The position numbers and the translations under genes were made by a program. A stretch of DNA of 64,000 bases, taken from NCBI RefSeq assembly GCF_014189535.1, contig NZ_CP050308.1:1550001-1614000 (forward strand), written 5' to 3'. Shown here piece after piece: positions 16,165 through 24,429 of the stretch (the stretch's first letter is position 1; every line of letters begins with the position of its first letter). The DNA is from Rhizobium lusitanum (GTDB lineage Bacteria > Pseudomonadota > Alphaproteobacteria > Rhizobiales > Rhizobiaceae). Under the pieces are notes generated by a model. The model saw nothing but the letters and a program-made list of their open reading frames with translations, was not told the origin of the DNA and ran no database searches.

Positions 16165-16662
16165 ATGATGACAGAAAGACCGCCCGTCGCCATCATCATG
16201 GGCAGCCAGTCCGACTGGGAAACCATGAAGAATGCAGCAGACACGCTAGAAGCGCTGGAAATCACCTATGATGCACGCATCATCTCCGCGCACCGCACGC
16301 CGGACAGGCTGGTAAACTTCGCCAAGAGCGCGCGCGACGAAGGCTTCAAGGTCATCATCGCCGGCGCGGGCGGCGCTGCCCATCTCCCGGGCATGGCCGC
16401 CTCGATGACGCCGCTGCCGGTCTTCGGCGTGCCGGTGCAATCGCGTGCTCTGTCAGGCCAGGACAGTCTTCTCTCCATCGTCCAGATGCCGGCTGGCATT
16501 CCCGTCGGCACGCTGGCGATCGGCAAGGCCGGCGCCATCAATGCCGCCCTTCTCGCCGCCGCCGTCCTGGCGCTCAGCGACGAAGGGATCGCCGACCGGC
16601 TCGACGAATGGCGTGCCCGGCAGAGCGCCGCGGTCGCCGAATATCCAATGGACGACCTATGA
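16165..16662 (+). CDS. purE: N5-carboxyaminoimidazole ribonucleotide mutase
   Basis: A 165-residue class I PurE. The glycine-rich opening [20 protein letters not shown] and the motifs SAHRTPDRL and [20 protein letters not shown] carry the substrate site, including the catalytic His. It converts N5-CAIR, made by PurK, to CAIR in purine synthesis. The start could be either of two adjacent ATGs (16165 or 16168). Its stop overlaps the purK start (ATGA), so the two are translationally coupled. It is the normal family length and looks intact. Confidence 0.95.
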   Translation: MMTERPPVAIIMGSQSDWETMKNAADTLEALEITYDARIISAHRTPDRLVNFAKSARDEGFKVIIAGAGGAAHLPGMAASMTPLPVFGVPVQSRALSGQDSLLSIVQMPAGIPVGTLAIGKAGAINAALLAAAVLALSDEGIADRLDEWRARQSAAVAEYPMDDL

Positions 16663-17717
16663 CCGCAAAAACGATCGGCATTATCGGCGGCGGCCAGCTC
16701 GGCCGCATGCTGGCCATGGCAGCAGCCCGGCTGAACTTTCAAACCGTCGTCCTCGAGCCGCTGGCCGATTGTCCGGCCGCGCAGGTGGCAAGCGATCAGA
16801 TCATCGCTGCCTATGACGATCCGGCGGCCCTTGCCGAACTGGCGAAGCGTTGCGACGTCGTCACCTATGAATTCGAGAACGTGCCGGTCGCCGCCGCCGA
16901 AAGGCTGGCCAAGGATGTCCCAGTCTATCCGCCACCGAAGGCGCTGGAAATGGCGCAGGACCGGCTGACCGAAAAGCGCTTTATCAACGATTGCGGCATT
17001 CCAACCGCCCGCTTCCACGCCGTCGACAGCCAGGCCGACCTTGAAGCCGCCCTTGCCGATTTCGGCGGACAGGGCGTGCTGAAAACCCGGCGTCTCGGCT
17101 ATGACGGCAAGGGCCAGCGGGTCTATCGCTCATCCGCCGACAGCGCCGAAGGCGGCTATGCCGCGCTTGGCAGCGTGCCGCTGATCCTTGAAAGCTTCGT
17201 ATCCTTCGAGCGGGAGATTTCCATCATCGCCGCCCGTGGCCTCGATGGCGCGATCGCTTGCTATGATCCGGCGGAGAATATCCACCGCGACGGCATCCTC
17301 CATACGTCTACCCTGCCCGCGAGCATCTCCGCCGAGACGGCGGCAGCGGCCCGCGAGGCCGCGGAGAAAATCTTGGCCGCGCTCGGCTATGTCGGCGTTA
17401 TCGGCATCGAGTTCTTCGCCCTTGCCGACGGCAGCCTGATCGCCAATGAAATGGCCCCGCGCGTACACAATTCCGGCCACTGGACGGAAGCTGCCTGCGT
17501 CGTCTCGCAATTCGAGCAGCATATCCGCGCCGTCGCCGGCCTGCCACTCGGCAATCCCGTCCGCCATTCCGACTGCGTGATGCAGAATCTGATTGGCGAC
17601 GATATCCTTTCGGTCCCCGATTGGCTGCGCCGTGACGATGTGCTAGTGCATCTCTACGGCAAGACGGAATCCCGCCCTGGCCGTAAAATGGGCCATATCA
17701 CACAGCTTCGTCGCTAA
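16659..17717 (+). CDS. purK: 5-(carboxyamino)imidazole ribonucleotide synthase
   Basis: A 352-residue ATP-grasp enzyme that makes N5-CAIR from AIR, bicarbonate and ATP. It opens with [18 protein letters not shown], carries YDGKGQ (ATP-grasp loop) near 145, and has the metal and nucleotide residues in [20 protein letters not shown], then [14 protein letters not shown]. It overlaps purE by 4 bases. A terminator follows 70 bp downstream, so the unit is YdcH-purE-purK. Confidence 0.95.
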   Translation: MTAKTIGIIGGGQLGRMLAMAAARLNFQTVVLEPLADCPAAQVASDQIIAAYDDPAALAELAKRCDVVTYEFENVPVAAAERLAKDVPVYPPPKALEMAQDRLTEKRFINDCGIPTARFHAVDSQADLEAALADFGGQGVLKTRRLGYDGKGQRVYRSSADSAEGGYAALGSVPLILESFVSFEREISIIAARGLDGAIACYDPAENIHRDGILHTSTLPASISAETAAAAREAAEKILAALGYVGVIGIEFFALADGSLIANEMAPRVHNSGHWTEAACVVSQFEQHIRAVAGLPLGNPVRHSDCVMQNLIGDDILSVPDWLRRDDVLVHLYGKTESRPGRKMGHITQLRR

Positions 17718-17788
17718 CAGTACAGGGAAAAAGCCCTGACGTGGTTGACAGGGCCCAGGCGACGGGGTATTTGCTCCCCACCCTAAAG

Positions 17789-17811
17789 AGCGCGCCCTGA
17801 GCGCGCTTTTG
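17789..17811 (+). terminator. Terminator after purK
   Basis: AGCGCG / CGCGCT stem with a 7-base loop and a TTTT tail, between purK and rpmJ. A smaller hairpin (CAGGG/CCCTG) lies just after the purK stop. Confidence 0.7.
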
Positions 17812-17869
17812 ATTGTTAAACGATACGGGCGAATGTGACATTCCCCCTCAGAAATCGCGGATCAGAAAA

Positions 17870-17995
17870 ATGAAGATCAAGAATTCGCTCAAGTCGCTCA
17901 AGGCGCGTCACCGTGACAACCGTCTGGTTCGCCGCAAGGGCCGCATGTACATCATCAACAAGCTGAACCCGCGCTTCAAGGCTCGTCAGGGCTGA
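17870..17995 (+). CDS. rpmJ: Ribosomal protein bL36, zinc-free form
   Basis: A 41-residue basic protein that starts [20 protein letters not shown] and contains [14 protein letters not shown]. The zinc-binding Cys/His set of the C+ form is absent, so this is the C- paralogue type. ATG 17870 is the family start; an in-frame ATG-like extension at 17813 overlaps the terminator zone. It is a single-gene unit, followed by a run of hairpins. Confidence 0.95.
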   Translation: MKIKNSLKSLKARHRDNRLVRRKGRMYIINKLNPRFKARQG

Positions 17996-18008
17996 TTTTG
18001 CGTGTGGA

Positions 18009-18101
18009 GCCCGGTTTGCGAACCGGGCCGGCCGTGTGACGGCCGGGTCATGATGCCAGCATCATGACCGTTCAGGATGATCACATCAAAATTGTTTTGA
18101 T
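18009..18101. repeat. Four consecutive perfect hairpins downstream of rpmJ
   Basis: Four inverted repeats stand almost end to end: GCCCGGTT/AACCGGGC (18009-18028), CCGGCCGT/ACGGCCGG (18028-18046), GGTCATGATGC/GCATCATGACC (18046-18069) and ATCAAAA/TTTTGAT (18085-18101). All stems are perfect with loops of 2-4 bases. They may form the 3' end and terminator of the rpmJ transcript or serve as a structured RNA. The last is followed by CTTC, not a T-run. Confidence 0.6.
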
Positions 18102-18122
18102 CTTCGACATTGGCGGGCTACT

Positions 18123-18752
18123 ATGCCCGCCATGCGCATTTTTGCTTTGTCATATCCGGCCCTGCCGATTCTCCTAGCCCTGACCGTCGTTGCACCGCAT
18201 GTCGCGATGGCGAATGATTCTGGTATGGTTGAGAAAAAAGGCCCAGGCACTGCCGACGCTAGCCTCTCGCCGAAGCAGCAGATCGACAATCTTTTCATAG
18301 CCCTCAAGCGCCAGCGTGATCCCGATCAGGCAAATCTTATTGCCGACCAGATCCGCACGGAGTGGAATGATTCCGGCAGCGCTACCATCAATCTCCTGAT
18401 GCAATGGGCCGACAAGGCCGTACAGGAAAAGCGCAATCCAGCGGCCATGGATTTCCTCGACCAGGTCATCTCGCTGAAGCCGGATTATGCCGAAGGCTGG
18501 AACCGTCGCGCCACGCTGAATTACGCCATCGGCGACTATCGCAAGTCGATGGAGGATATCAATCAGGTGCTCAGGATAGAGCCGCGCCATTTCGGCGCGC
18601 TCGTCGGCATGGCCGCGATCCTGGGTGAGACCGGCAAGGATGAAATGGCGCTCAAGGCCTGGGAACGCTTCCTGGAAATCTATCCGGCGAATCGCGCCGC
18701 CCAGGAGCAAGTGAATACACTCTCGGAAAAAGTCGCCGGCAGCCGAACTTGA
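18123..18752 (+). CDS. Exported tetratricopeptide-repeat protein
   Basis: A 209-residue protein with a signal peptide at about 1-30 (LPILLALTVVAPHVAMA; start at 18123 or at ATG 18132). Three TPR units follow at about 85-195, for example NPAAMDFLDQVISLKPDYAE and YRKSMEDINQVLRIEPRHFG. TPR units bind other proteins, and the location should be periplasmic. No enzymatic domain is present. Its partner is unknown, and it stands alone between rpmJ and an alpha/beta hydrolase. Confidence 0.83.
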   Translation: MPAMRIFALSYPALPILLALTVVAPHVAMANDSGMVEKKGPGTADASLSPKQQIDNLFIALKRQRDPDQANLIADQIRTEWNDSGSATINLLMQWADKAVQEKRNPAAMDFLDQVISLKPDYAEGWNRRATLNYAIGDYRKSMEDINQVLRIEPRHFGALVGMAAILGETGKDEMALKAWERFLEIYPANRAAQEQVNTLSEKVAGSRT

Positions 18753-18840
18753 GATTTATCAACAACGGGCAAGCCTACAACGGACGAGAGGTCATCGAAG
18801 TCTGATAGGCCGACAGCCCCAATAGCTGCATGATACCGCA

Positions 18841-19893
18841 ATGATCAATGTGCTGCTTTACGCCCTTGTTCTCATCCTCGTCGTGGCCGCAGCTTTCTCG
18901 GCCTTCAAGACGCGCGCCATAGAGCAGGCTCATCCCAACATCGGCGAGCTGACCGATATTGGCGACTTCCGCATCAATGCCCTGCATCTGCCGCGTCCAG
19001 CCTCCGCCGACCTGCCGCCTCTGATCTTCATCCACGGCGCCAGCGGCAATTTGCGCGACCAGTTCGAAGCCTTTGCCGGCCCGCTTGCCGGGCGCGCCGA
19101 AATGCTGTTCGTCGACCGGCCCGGCCACGGCTATTCCGAACGCGGTGGCCCAGAAAACACCCTGCCCTCCGGCCAGGCCGACGCGATCGCCAAGCTTATG
19201 GAGAAGCGCGGCATCAAAAGCGCCATCATCGTCGGCCATTCCTTCGGCGGCGCGATCGCCGCCTCCTTTGGCGTCCGCCATCCGGACAAGACCGCCGGCC
19301 TGCTCTTCCTCGCGCCGGCGACCCACCCGTGGCCCGGAGGCATCGACTGGTATTATACACTTGCCGCCATGCCGGTCCTCGGCTGGCTCTTCTCGCATCT
19401 GCTGGTAATACCGATCGGGCTGCGCCGGGTGGAAAGCGGCACGCTCAGTATCTTCCGCCCCAACGAACGCCCAGTCGACTACGTCGAAAAGACCGCACCG
19501 GAACTGGTCTTGCGACCCAAGACCTTCCGCAACAACGCCGTCGATGTCGTCAACCTCTTCGCTTTTGTTTCGACCCAGGCGCACCACTATCGCGAGATCA
19601 AGGCACCGACCGTCATCATCACCGGTGACAGCGACGATATCGTTCTGGAGGAGTTGCATTCGCGTGGCCTGGCGCGAGACATTCCCGGCGCCGAACTCAT
19701 CACCATCCGCAATCTCGGCCACAAACCGGACTATGTGGCGACCGACGTCGCCATTGCCGCGATGGAACGGCTCGCGGGCGCATCACGCGATCTTCAGGCA
19801 CTTGCTCAGCAGGCGGAAGCGCGCATCGTCAGCCTGAAGCCGCAGCCGTCAACCGAAATCGCCGCGTCGACTCAGGCGGTCACGACCTCGTAA
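18841..19893 (+). CDS. Membrane-anchored alpha/beta-fold hydrolase
   Basis: A 350-residue protein. Residues 1-22 form one hydrophobic segment (LLYALVLILVVAAAFSAF), probably an uncleaved anchor. The hydrolase domain follows with HGASGNLRDQFEAF, the nucleophile elbow VGHSFGGA, an acidic residue in VIITGDSDDIV and the catalytic His in IRNLGHKPDYV. The C-terminal 40 residues are unstructured. The substrate is unknown; sequence type is close to haloperoxidase- and lipase-like family members. It is separated by only 9 bp from the convergent LysR gene. Confidence 0.85.
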   Translation: MINVLLYALVLILVVAAAFSAFKTRAIEQAHPNIGELTDIGDFRINALHLPRPASADLPPLIFIHGASGNLRDQFEAFAGPLAGRAEMLFVDRPGHGYSERGGPENTLPSGQADAIAKLMEKRGIKSAIIVGHSFGGAIAASFGVRHPDKTAGLLFLAPATHPWPGGIDWYYTLAAMPVLGWLFSHLLVIPIGLRRVESGTLSIFRPNERPVDYVEKTAPELVLRPKTFRNNAVDVVNLFAFVSTQAHHYREIKAPTVIITGDSDDIVLEELHSRGLARDIPGAELITIRNLGHKPDYVATDVAIAAMERLAGASRDLQALAQQAEARIVSLKPQPSTEIAASTQAVTTS

Positions 19894-19902
19894 TCCCTTG
19901 CA

Positions 19903-20814
19903 TCAGCAAAAAACCCGCCCTTGCGGCGTGGCGTCAACCGTTTGCCGCACGGCTTGCAGCATGATCGAAGCTAGCCGTTCCGTCGCCGGATTGGCCTCCG
20001 CCTCGGCGCGATGCAGCACGAGATCGAGCTTCGGCAGCGACGGCAAGCCGGCTTCGCCCGCCATCAGCGGCCGCACCTTGTCCGGCAAGCCCAGCGGTGT
20101 GCGCACCGTCAGGCCCAGCCCCGCCGCCGTCGCAGCCCAGAGACCGCCAAGGCTCGGGCTGACGAAAGAAATCCGCCAACCGATACCGGCATTATCCAGC
20201 ACCTTCGTCGCAATCGACCGCAACATGCAAGGCGCCTCAAGCGATGCCAGCAGCAACGGCTCGCCGGTGGCGGCGTGCCAATGGGTGGCACCCTCAGCCG
20301 GCCCGACCCAGCACATCGGCACCTCGGCGATCCGCTCGGTATGGGCAGTGCGAAATCCATCGCTCCAGGCGAGCGCCAGATCGAGCTTGCCGGATGTCAC
20401 CCGCTCGACCAGCTCCGCATTGCGAACCACGCGCGCCTCGATACGCACTTTCGGATGGGCGCGAGCAAAACGGCCAAGCACCTCCGGCAGCAATGTCTCG
20501 CCGAAATCCTCCTGCAGGCCGAGCCGCACCCAGCCCTCCAAATCCCCGCCATGGATCGCGGTGGCCGCCTCGTCGTTGAGATCGAGCAATCGCCGGGCAT
20601 AGGCGAGCATGGTCTCGCCAGCTTCGGTCAACGCCAGCCCGCGCCCGGCCTTGCGGAAGATCGGCGTGCCCGCCTGATCCTCCAGCTTCTTGAGCTGCGC
20701 ACTGACAGCCGACGTAGAGCGCCCCAACCGGTCGGCCGCCTTGGCGTAGCTGCCAAGCTCCATGCCGGTGACGAAACTGCGCAGGACGTCGAGATCGAAG
20801 ATGACTTTCCGCAC
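19903..20814 (-). CDS. LysR-family transcriptional regulator
   Basis: A 303-residue LysR protein if started at GTG 20814; a longer frame to 20886 adds a tail with no family match. The N-terminal helix-turn-helix is clear (LDVLRSFVTGMELGSYAKAA, then RSTSAVSAQLKKLEDQAG), and the effector-binding domain covers about 90-290. It is divergent from a three-gene unit (tautomerase, cupin, DUF4865) with a 110-bp shared promoter region, so it very likely regulates that unit, as is typical for LysR proteins. The inducer is unknown. Confidence 0.88.
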   Translation of the reverse strand: MRKVIFDLDVLRSFVTGMELGSYAKAADRLGRSTSAVSAQLKKLEDQAGTPIFRKAGRGLALTEAGETMLAYARRLLDLNDEAATAIHGGDLEGWVRLGLQEDFGETLLPEVLGRFARAHPKVRIEARVVRNAELVERVTSGKLDLALAWSDGFRTAHTERIAEVPMCWVGPAEGATHWHAATGEPLLLASLEAPCMLRSIATKVLDNAGIGWRISFVSPSLGGLWAATAAGLGLTVRTPLGLPDKVRPLMAGEAGLPSLPKLDLVLHRAEAEANPATERLASIMLQAVRQTVDATPQGRVFC

Positions 20815-20924
20815 GACTAACCATCCATATTTTTGGGACCAAATGTCCAGTATTTTCTGATTTTCAGCACGATTATCCCGTGGCATGCTGAAATCGTCAA
20901 GTAGATAGAGAACAGGAGCACATC

Positions 20925-21314
20925 ATGCCCTTCACCAATATTTCCCTTCTCCGCGGCAAGTCGCCCGAATATCTGAAGGCACTCTCGGATAATTTCCATC
21001 GCGCCATGGTCGAGACCTTCGACGTGCCGCCCACCGATCGTTTCCAGGCGATCCACCAGCTCGAACCGAACGAGCTGATCTTCGACCGCACCTATCTCGG
21101 CGGCCCCCGCTCGGACGATTATGTCTTCTTCCACATCACCATCGGCAAGCCGCGCTCGACGGAGGTCAAAAAGGCTTTCTACCGCCGTCTCGTCACCCTG
21201 CTTGCAGACGCGCCCGGCGTGCGGCCGGAAGACGTCATGATCAACATCGTCACGACGACGCGCGAGGACTGGTCCTTCGCCGACGGTATCGCGCAGATGA
21301 TCCAGCAGGATTGA
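20925..21314 (+). CDS. Tautomerase-superfamily protein
   Basis: A 129-residue protein whose Pro-2 (MPFTNISLLRG) would become the N-terminal catalytic proline after Met removal, the hallmark of the 4-oxalocrotonate tautomerase superfamily. The double-length size and motifs FDRTYLGGPRSDDYVFFHIT and VMINIVTTTREDWSFADG fit the tautomerase-3 (MSAD/cis-CaaD-like) type. It is the first gene of the LysR-linked unit. The reaction is probably tautomerisation or hydration of an aromatic breakdown product, but the substrate is not known. Confidence 0.85.
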   Translation: MPFTNISLLRGKSPEYLKALSDNFHRAMVETFDVPPTDRFQAIHQLEPNELIFDRTYLGGPRSDDYVFFHITIGKPRSTEVKKAFYRRLVTLLADAPGVRPEDVMINIVTTTREDWSFADGIAQMIQQD

Positions 21315-21319
21315 CCAGG

Positions 21320-21715
21320 ATGAGCCAGAAAACCGCGCGGCAGTCACCCGCGATCCATCGCGCCGGCACCAGCACCCAACGCTCGCCCGAAGGCATCGCC
21401 AACGCGCCCTTCTGGGTGGAGATGCTGGTCGAAAGCAGGGAGGACGGTGGCTTGACCGCCATGCGTTGCACGCTCGAACCCGGCACCATGACGCAATGGC
21501 ACACGCATCCGCACGGCCAGATCCTCTACGTCCTCTCGGGCGTCGGGCTTGCCGAGCGCGATGGCGAAACGGCAGAGGAGCTGCGCGCCGGCGACTGCAT
21601 TACCTTTGCGCCTGACGAGCGCCATCGCCATGGTGCTACACCGGATAGCACCTTCGCCTATATCAGCATCCAGGCTGTCCTAGATGGCAGCGCCGTGACC
21701 TGGCTCGAGGATTGA
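21320..21715 (+). CDS. Cupin-domain protein
   Basis: A 131-residue single-domain cupin. The two metal motifs are present: GTMTQWHTHPHGQILYVLSG with three candidate ligands (His, His, Gln or His) and AGDCITFAPDERHRHGATPD with the final His. It resembles the small cupins of the manganese-dependent hydroxynitrile lyase or quercetinase type. ATG 21320 lies 6 bp after the tautomerase stop. It is in the same unit as the tautomerase and DUF4865 genes and is likely part of one catabolic or detoxifying route. Confidence 0.87.
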   Translation: MSQKTARQSPAIHRAGTSTQRSPEGIANAPFWVEMLVESREDGGLTAMRCTLEPGTMTQWHTHPHGQILYVLSGVGLAERDGETAEELRAGDCITFAPDERHRHGATPDSTFAYISIQAVLDGSAVTWLED

Positions 21716-21718
21716 ACC

Positions 21719-22291
21719 ATGATCGCCATGCAATACAGCTTCACCCCGCCCGCCGACTACGACATGACAATCATCGATCGCCGCATCCGGGAGAAAGGTC
21801 CATTGCTCGACAATCTGCCCGGCCTGAAATTCAAGGCCTATCTCACTGCCCGGAAAGGCGATGCGATAACTGGCAGCCGGGACAATTTCTACGCACCCTT
21901 CTATGTCTGGGACAAGGACGAGGGCCTGAGTGATTTCCTCTGCGGCCCTGGCTTTGCCGGAGTGACCGAGAGCTTCGGCTGGCCGCAGGTGAAGACGTGG
22001 GTGGTCTGGCGCGCCGAGGTCTCGCCGGATATCCGCAAGGCCCGCTTCGCCACAAGGGAGATCATCCAGACGGAACCCTATGCGCCGCTTGCGGAGATAC
22101 GTCGGCAAGAGAGCGAGGAAACTGCTCGCGAGGTCGCCCATGGCGACGCACTCGCTTCGGTCGCCGCCTTCGAACCAACGAGCTGGACACGCGTGCGCTT
22201 CCGGCTGCTTGCCGATCTGCCGAAAGATAGGCTTCGGCCCGGTGTCCAGGCCTACAATGTCGGCCATCTCTCCGTGCCAAACGCAGGTTGA
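21719..22291 (+). CDS. DUF4865 family protein
   Basis: A 190-residue protein that starts with MQYSFTPPADYDMTIIDRRI (ATG 21719 or 21728) and contains GLKFKAYLTARKGD, YAPFYVWDKDEGLSDFLCGP and GWPQVKTWVVWRA, as in DUF4865 proteins. This family is regularly encoded beside tautomerases and cupins under LysR control. It has a ferredoxin-like (dimeric alpha/beta barrel-like) sequence character, but the function is not established. It begins 3 bp after the cupin stop and ends the unit. Confidence 0.82.
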   Translation: MIAMQYSFTPPADYDMTIIDRRIREKGPLLDNLPGLKFKAYLTARKGDAITGSRDNFYAPFYVWDKDEGLSDFLCGPGFAGVTESFGWPQVKTWVVWRAEVSPDIRKARFATREIIQTEPYAPLAEIRRQESEETAREVAHGDALASVAAFEPTSWTRVRFRLLADLPKDRLRPGVQAYNVGHLSVPNAG

Positions 22292-22380
22292 AGTGTCACG
22301 GGGACAAAGTCGTTGTTTTAAAGAGGTTCGCGGCGTTTTATGGATGGAGAGACATTCCGCAGCAGAAGAGTGATCCCTCC

Positions 22381-23352
22381 ATGGTCGATATTGCAATGAT
22401 CGAAGCCGCTCGTGCTCGCATAGACGGACGCGCGCGGCGCACACCCCCTCTTTCCTCTCCCTTCCTCGACGAGATCGCCGGACGTCGGCTGTTCGTGAAG
22501 GCGGAGTGCCTGCAGCATACGGGATCCTTCAAGTTCCGGGGCGGCTGGTCGGCGGTGTCGGCGCTGGAGCCTTCGGTGCGCGCCAGGGGCGTCATCGCCT
22601 TTTCCTCCGGCAACCATGCCCAGGGCGTGGCGCTGGCTGCACAGATGCATGGTATCCCCGCCGTCATTATCATGCCGTCCGATGCACCGAAGCTGAAGAT
22701 CGCCAACACCCGCGCATTGGGCGCTGAAGTGGTGCTTTATGATCGTGTGGAGGAAGACCGAGACGAGATCGGTGCGCGGCTCTCCACGCAGCGAGGCCTG
22801 ACGCTGATCAAGCCTTTCGACGAACCGCAGGTTATCGCCGGCCAGGGAACGACCGGGCTGGAAATCGCCGAACAGGCAGCCGAAGAGGGCATCGATACCG
22901 CAACGGTGCTGGTCCCCTGCGGCGGCGGCGGCCTGACATCGGGCATCGCGCTGGCACTGGAAGCCCGCGCGCCCGGCTTCAAGGTCCACCCCTGCGAGCC
23001 TAGGGATTTCGAGGATACCACCCGTTCGCTTGCCTCCGGCAAGATCGAGCGCAACGCCGCGCTGCAGGGTTCGATCTGCGACGCCATCATCACGCCGCAA
23101 CCCGGCAACATCACCTTTCCGATCCTGAAGCGTCTCTGCGGCCCTGGCCTGGTTGTGACCGATGAAGAAGCGCTGGACGCCATGGAACTCGCCTTCAAGC
23201 GCCTGAAGATCGTGGTCGAGCCCGGCGGCGCCGTAGCGCTGGCGGCCGCTCTCTTTCACGGCAAGGAAATCGACGGCGACACGGTGATCGTGGTCACATC
23301 CGGCGGCAATGTCGATACGGATGTCTTTGAGGCGGCGCTGCGCCGTCACTAA
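22381..23352 (+). CDS. PLP-dependent threonine/serine dehydratase-like enzyme
   Basis: A 323-residue fold-type II PLP enzyme. The Schiff-base lysine lies in HTGSFKFRGGWSAV, the asparagine-containing SSGNHAQGVAL follows, and the phosphate-binding glycine loop is VPCGGGGLTSGI. The final VVTSGGNVD is also typical. Family members deaminate serine or threonine or racemise serine (no ACT regulatory domain is present, so it is a catabolic or racemase type). ATG 22381 fits the family; an upstream extension to 22288 does not. It is convergent with the LysE exporter gene. Confidence 0.88.
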   Translation: MVDIAMIEAARARIDGRARRTPPLSSPFLDEIAGRRLFVKAECLQHTGSFKFRGGWSAVSALEPSVRARGVIAFSSGNHAQGVALAAQMHGIPAVIIMPSDAPKLKIANTRALGAEVVLYDRVEEDRDEIGARLSTQRGLTLIKPFDEPQVIAGQGTTGLEIAEQAAEEGIDTATVLVPCGGGGLTSGIALALEARAPGFKVHPCEPRDFEDTTRSLASGKIERNAALQGSICDAIITPQPGNITFPILKRLCGPGLVVTDEEALDAMELAFKRLKIVVEPGGAVALAAALFHGKEIDGDTVIVVTSGGNVDTDVFEAALRRH

Positions 23353-23357
23353 AACCC

Positions 23358-23993
23358 TTAGTTCGCGGCGCGACGATAAAGCGCTAGCGAGCCCGCCAAA
23401 GCCAGAAGCGCGCCGCCACAGGCGCGTTCCAGCCATTTCGCACCTTCCGCCTTCAGGAACCGCACGGCCTGCGAGCCGAAAACGGCATAGCCGAACATGA
23501 TCGCGAAATCCAGCGCGGCGAAGACCAGCCCCAGAATGGCATATTGCGCCATCAACGGCGCGGTTGGATCGATGAATTGCGGCAGGAAGGCCGAGAAAAA
23601 CAGATATCCCTTGGGATTGGTCACCGCCACCATGAAGCTCTTCAGCCCGATGGAAAACACCGTTCCCTTCGCCTGCTCGGCATTGGCCCTGAGCATGCCG
23701 TCGATCGTTCCCTTGGAGCGCAGCATCATGATGCCGAGGAAAGCGAGATAGGCCGCACCCGCCCATTTCAGCGCCGAAAACCAGAATTCCGATGCCGCCA
23801 GCAGCGCGCCAAGCCCGATGGCAACAGCGCCGATCAGCACGAAATCCGACAGCACGGCACCCACCATGCCCGCCAGCGCGCGACGCACGCCGAAGCGGGA
23901 ACCATTGGTCAAAGCCAACAGCACGGTTGGTCCCGGCGTTGCGATACCGATGAAGGAGACTGTGATAAAGGCAAGCAGAGTAGTGGCGTGCAT
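23358..23993 (-). CDS. LysE/RhtB-family amino-acid exporter
   Basis: A 211-residue inner-membrane protein with six predicted helices, starting MHATTLLAFITVSFIGIATPG with the conserved PGPT motif (TPGPTVLLALTNGSRFGVRR), then FWFSALKWAGAAYLAFLGI and NPKGYLFFSAFLPQFI. A very good ribosome site (GGGGAGGAAGCC) precedes ATG 23993. It likely exports an amino acid or homoserine lactone. Its convergent neighbour is an amino-acid dehydratase, 6 bp away. Confidence 0.9.
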   Translation of the reverse strand: MHATTLLAFITVSFIGIATPGPTVLLALTNGSRFGVRRALAGMVGAVLSDFVLIGAVAIGLGALLAASEFWFSALKWAGAAYLAFLGIMMLRSKGTIDGMLRANAEQAKGTVFSIGLKSFMVAVTNPKGYLFFSAFLPQFIDPTAPLMAQYAILGLVFAALDFAIMFGYAVFGSQAVRFLKAEGAKWLERACGGALLALAGSLALYRRAAN

Positions 23994-24089
23994 GGCTTCC
24001 TCCCCTATGGTTGTCGGAAAGTTGCATGCAGTGGCGCGCTTGGCAAGTGGCTGCGTAGTAGAGACCTCGGGTACGCCGAGCCTCTGATA

Positions 24090-24275
24090 CCCCCCTCTGT
24101 CACTTCGTGACATCTCCCCCACAAGGGTGGAGATCGTCGGGAGCATGCCGCTGGTTCTCTCCAGAACAATCAGCTTCAATTTCAACAGATCCGATCTTGG
24201 TTTGGGGCGAGAGCCCTCCGCAAATTACCAATCTCCCCACTTGTGGGGGAGATGTCACGAAGTGACAGAGGGGGG
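24090..24275. repeat. Intergenic element with 45-bp terminal inverted repeats
   Basis: The left arm (24090-24134) and right arm (24231-24275) are inverted copies that differ at only two positions. Each arm holds an internal palindrome (TGTCACTTCGTGACA) and C- or G-runs at the outer end. The 96-bp centre has no coding potential. The element fills most of the LysE-pyk interval (23994-24429). It has the look of a rhizobial intergenic mosaic (RIME-like) or MITE-type repeat. No target-site duplication was obvious. Confidence 0.75.
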
Positions 24276-24368
24276 CTCCGCACCCTCCTTAACCTCGACG
24301 CCGAACCTAATTCGCCCAACCCCGCATCCCTCGCGGCCGGCGATCAGAAAACCGATCCGCCTTCCAGC

Positions 24369-24401
24369 AAAAAAGCCCGCTGTTTCTGCAACAGCGGGCT
24401 T
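24369..24401 (-). terminator. Terminator of pyk
   Basis: On the minus strand, AGCCCGCTGTT / AACAGCGGGCT forms a perfect 11-bp stem with a 5-base loop followed by a T-run, 29 bp after the pyk stop. Confidence 0.92.
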
Positions 24402-24429
24402 CAAATATTTGCAATGCTACAGCGAGCGA

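Noticed and set aside
22318..24027. 569-residue minus-strand frame across the dehydratase and LysE genes
   Set aside because: Covers two real genes, one antisense and one in another frame; no coherent domain.
23358..24185. Longer N-terminus for the LysE exporter
   Set aside because: The extra 64 residues run through the inverted-repeat element, while ATG 23993 has a near-ideal ribosome site and the family start.
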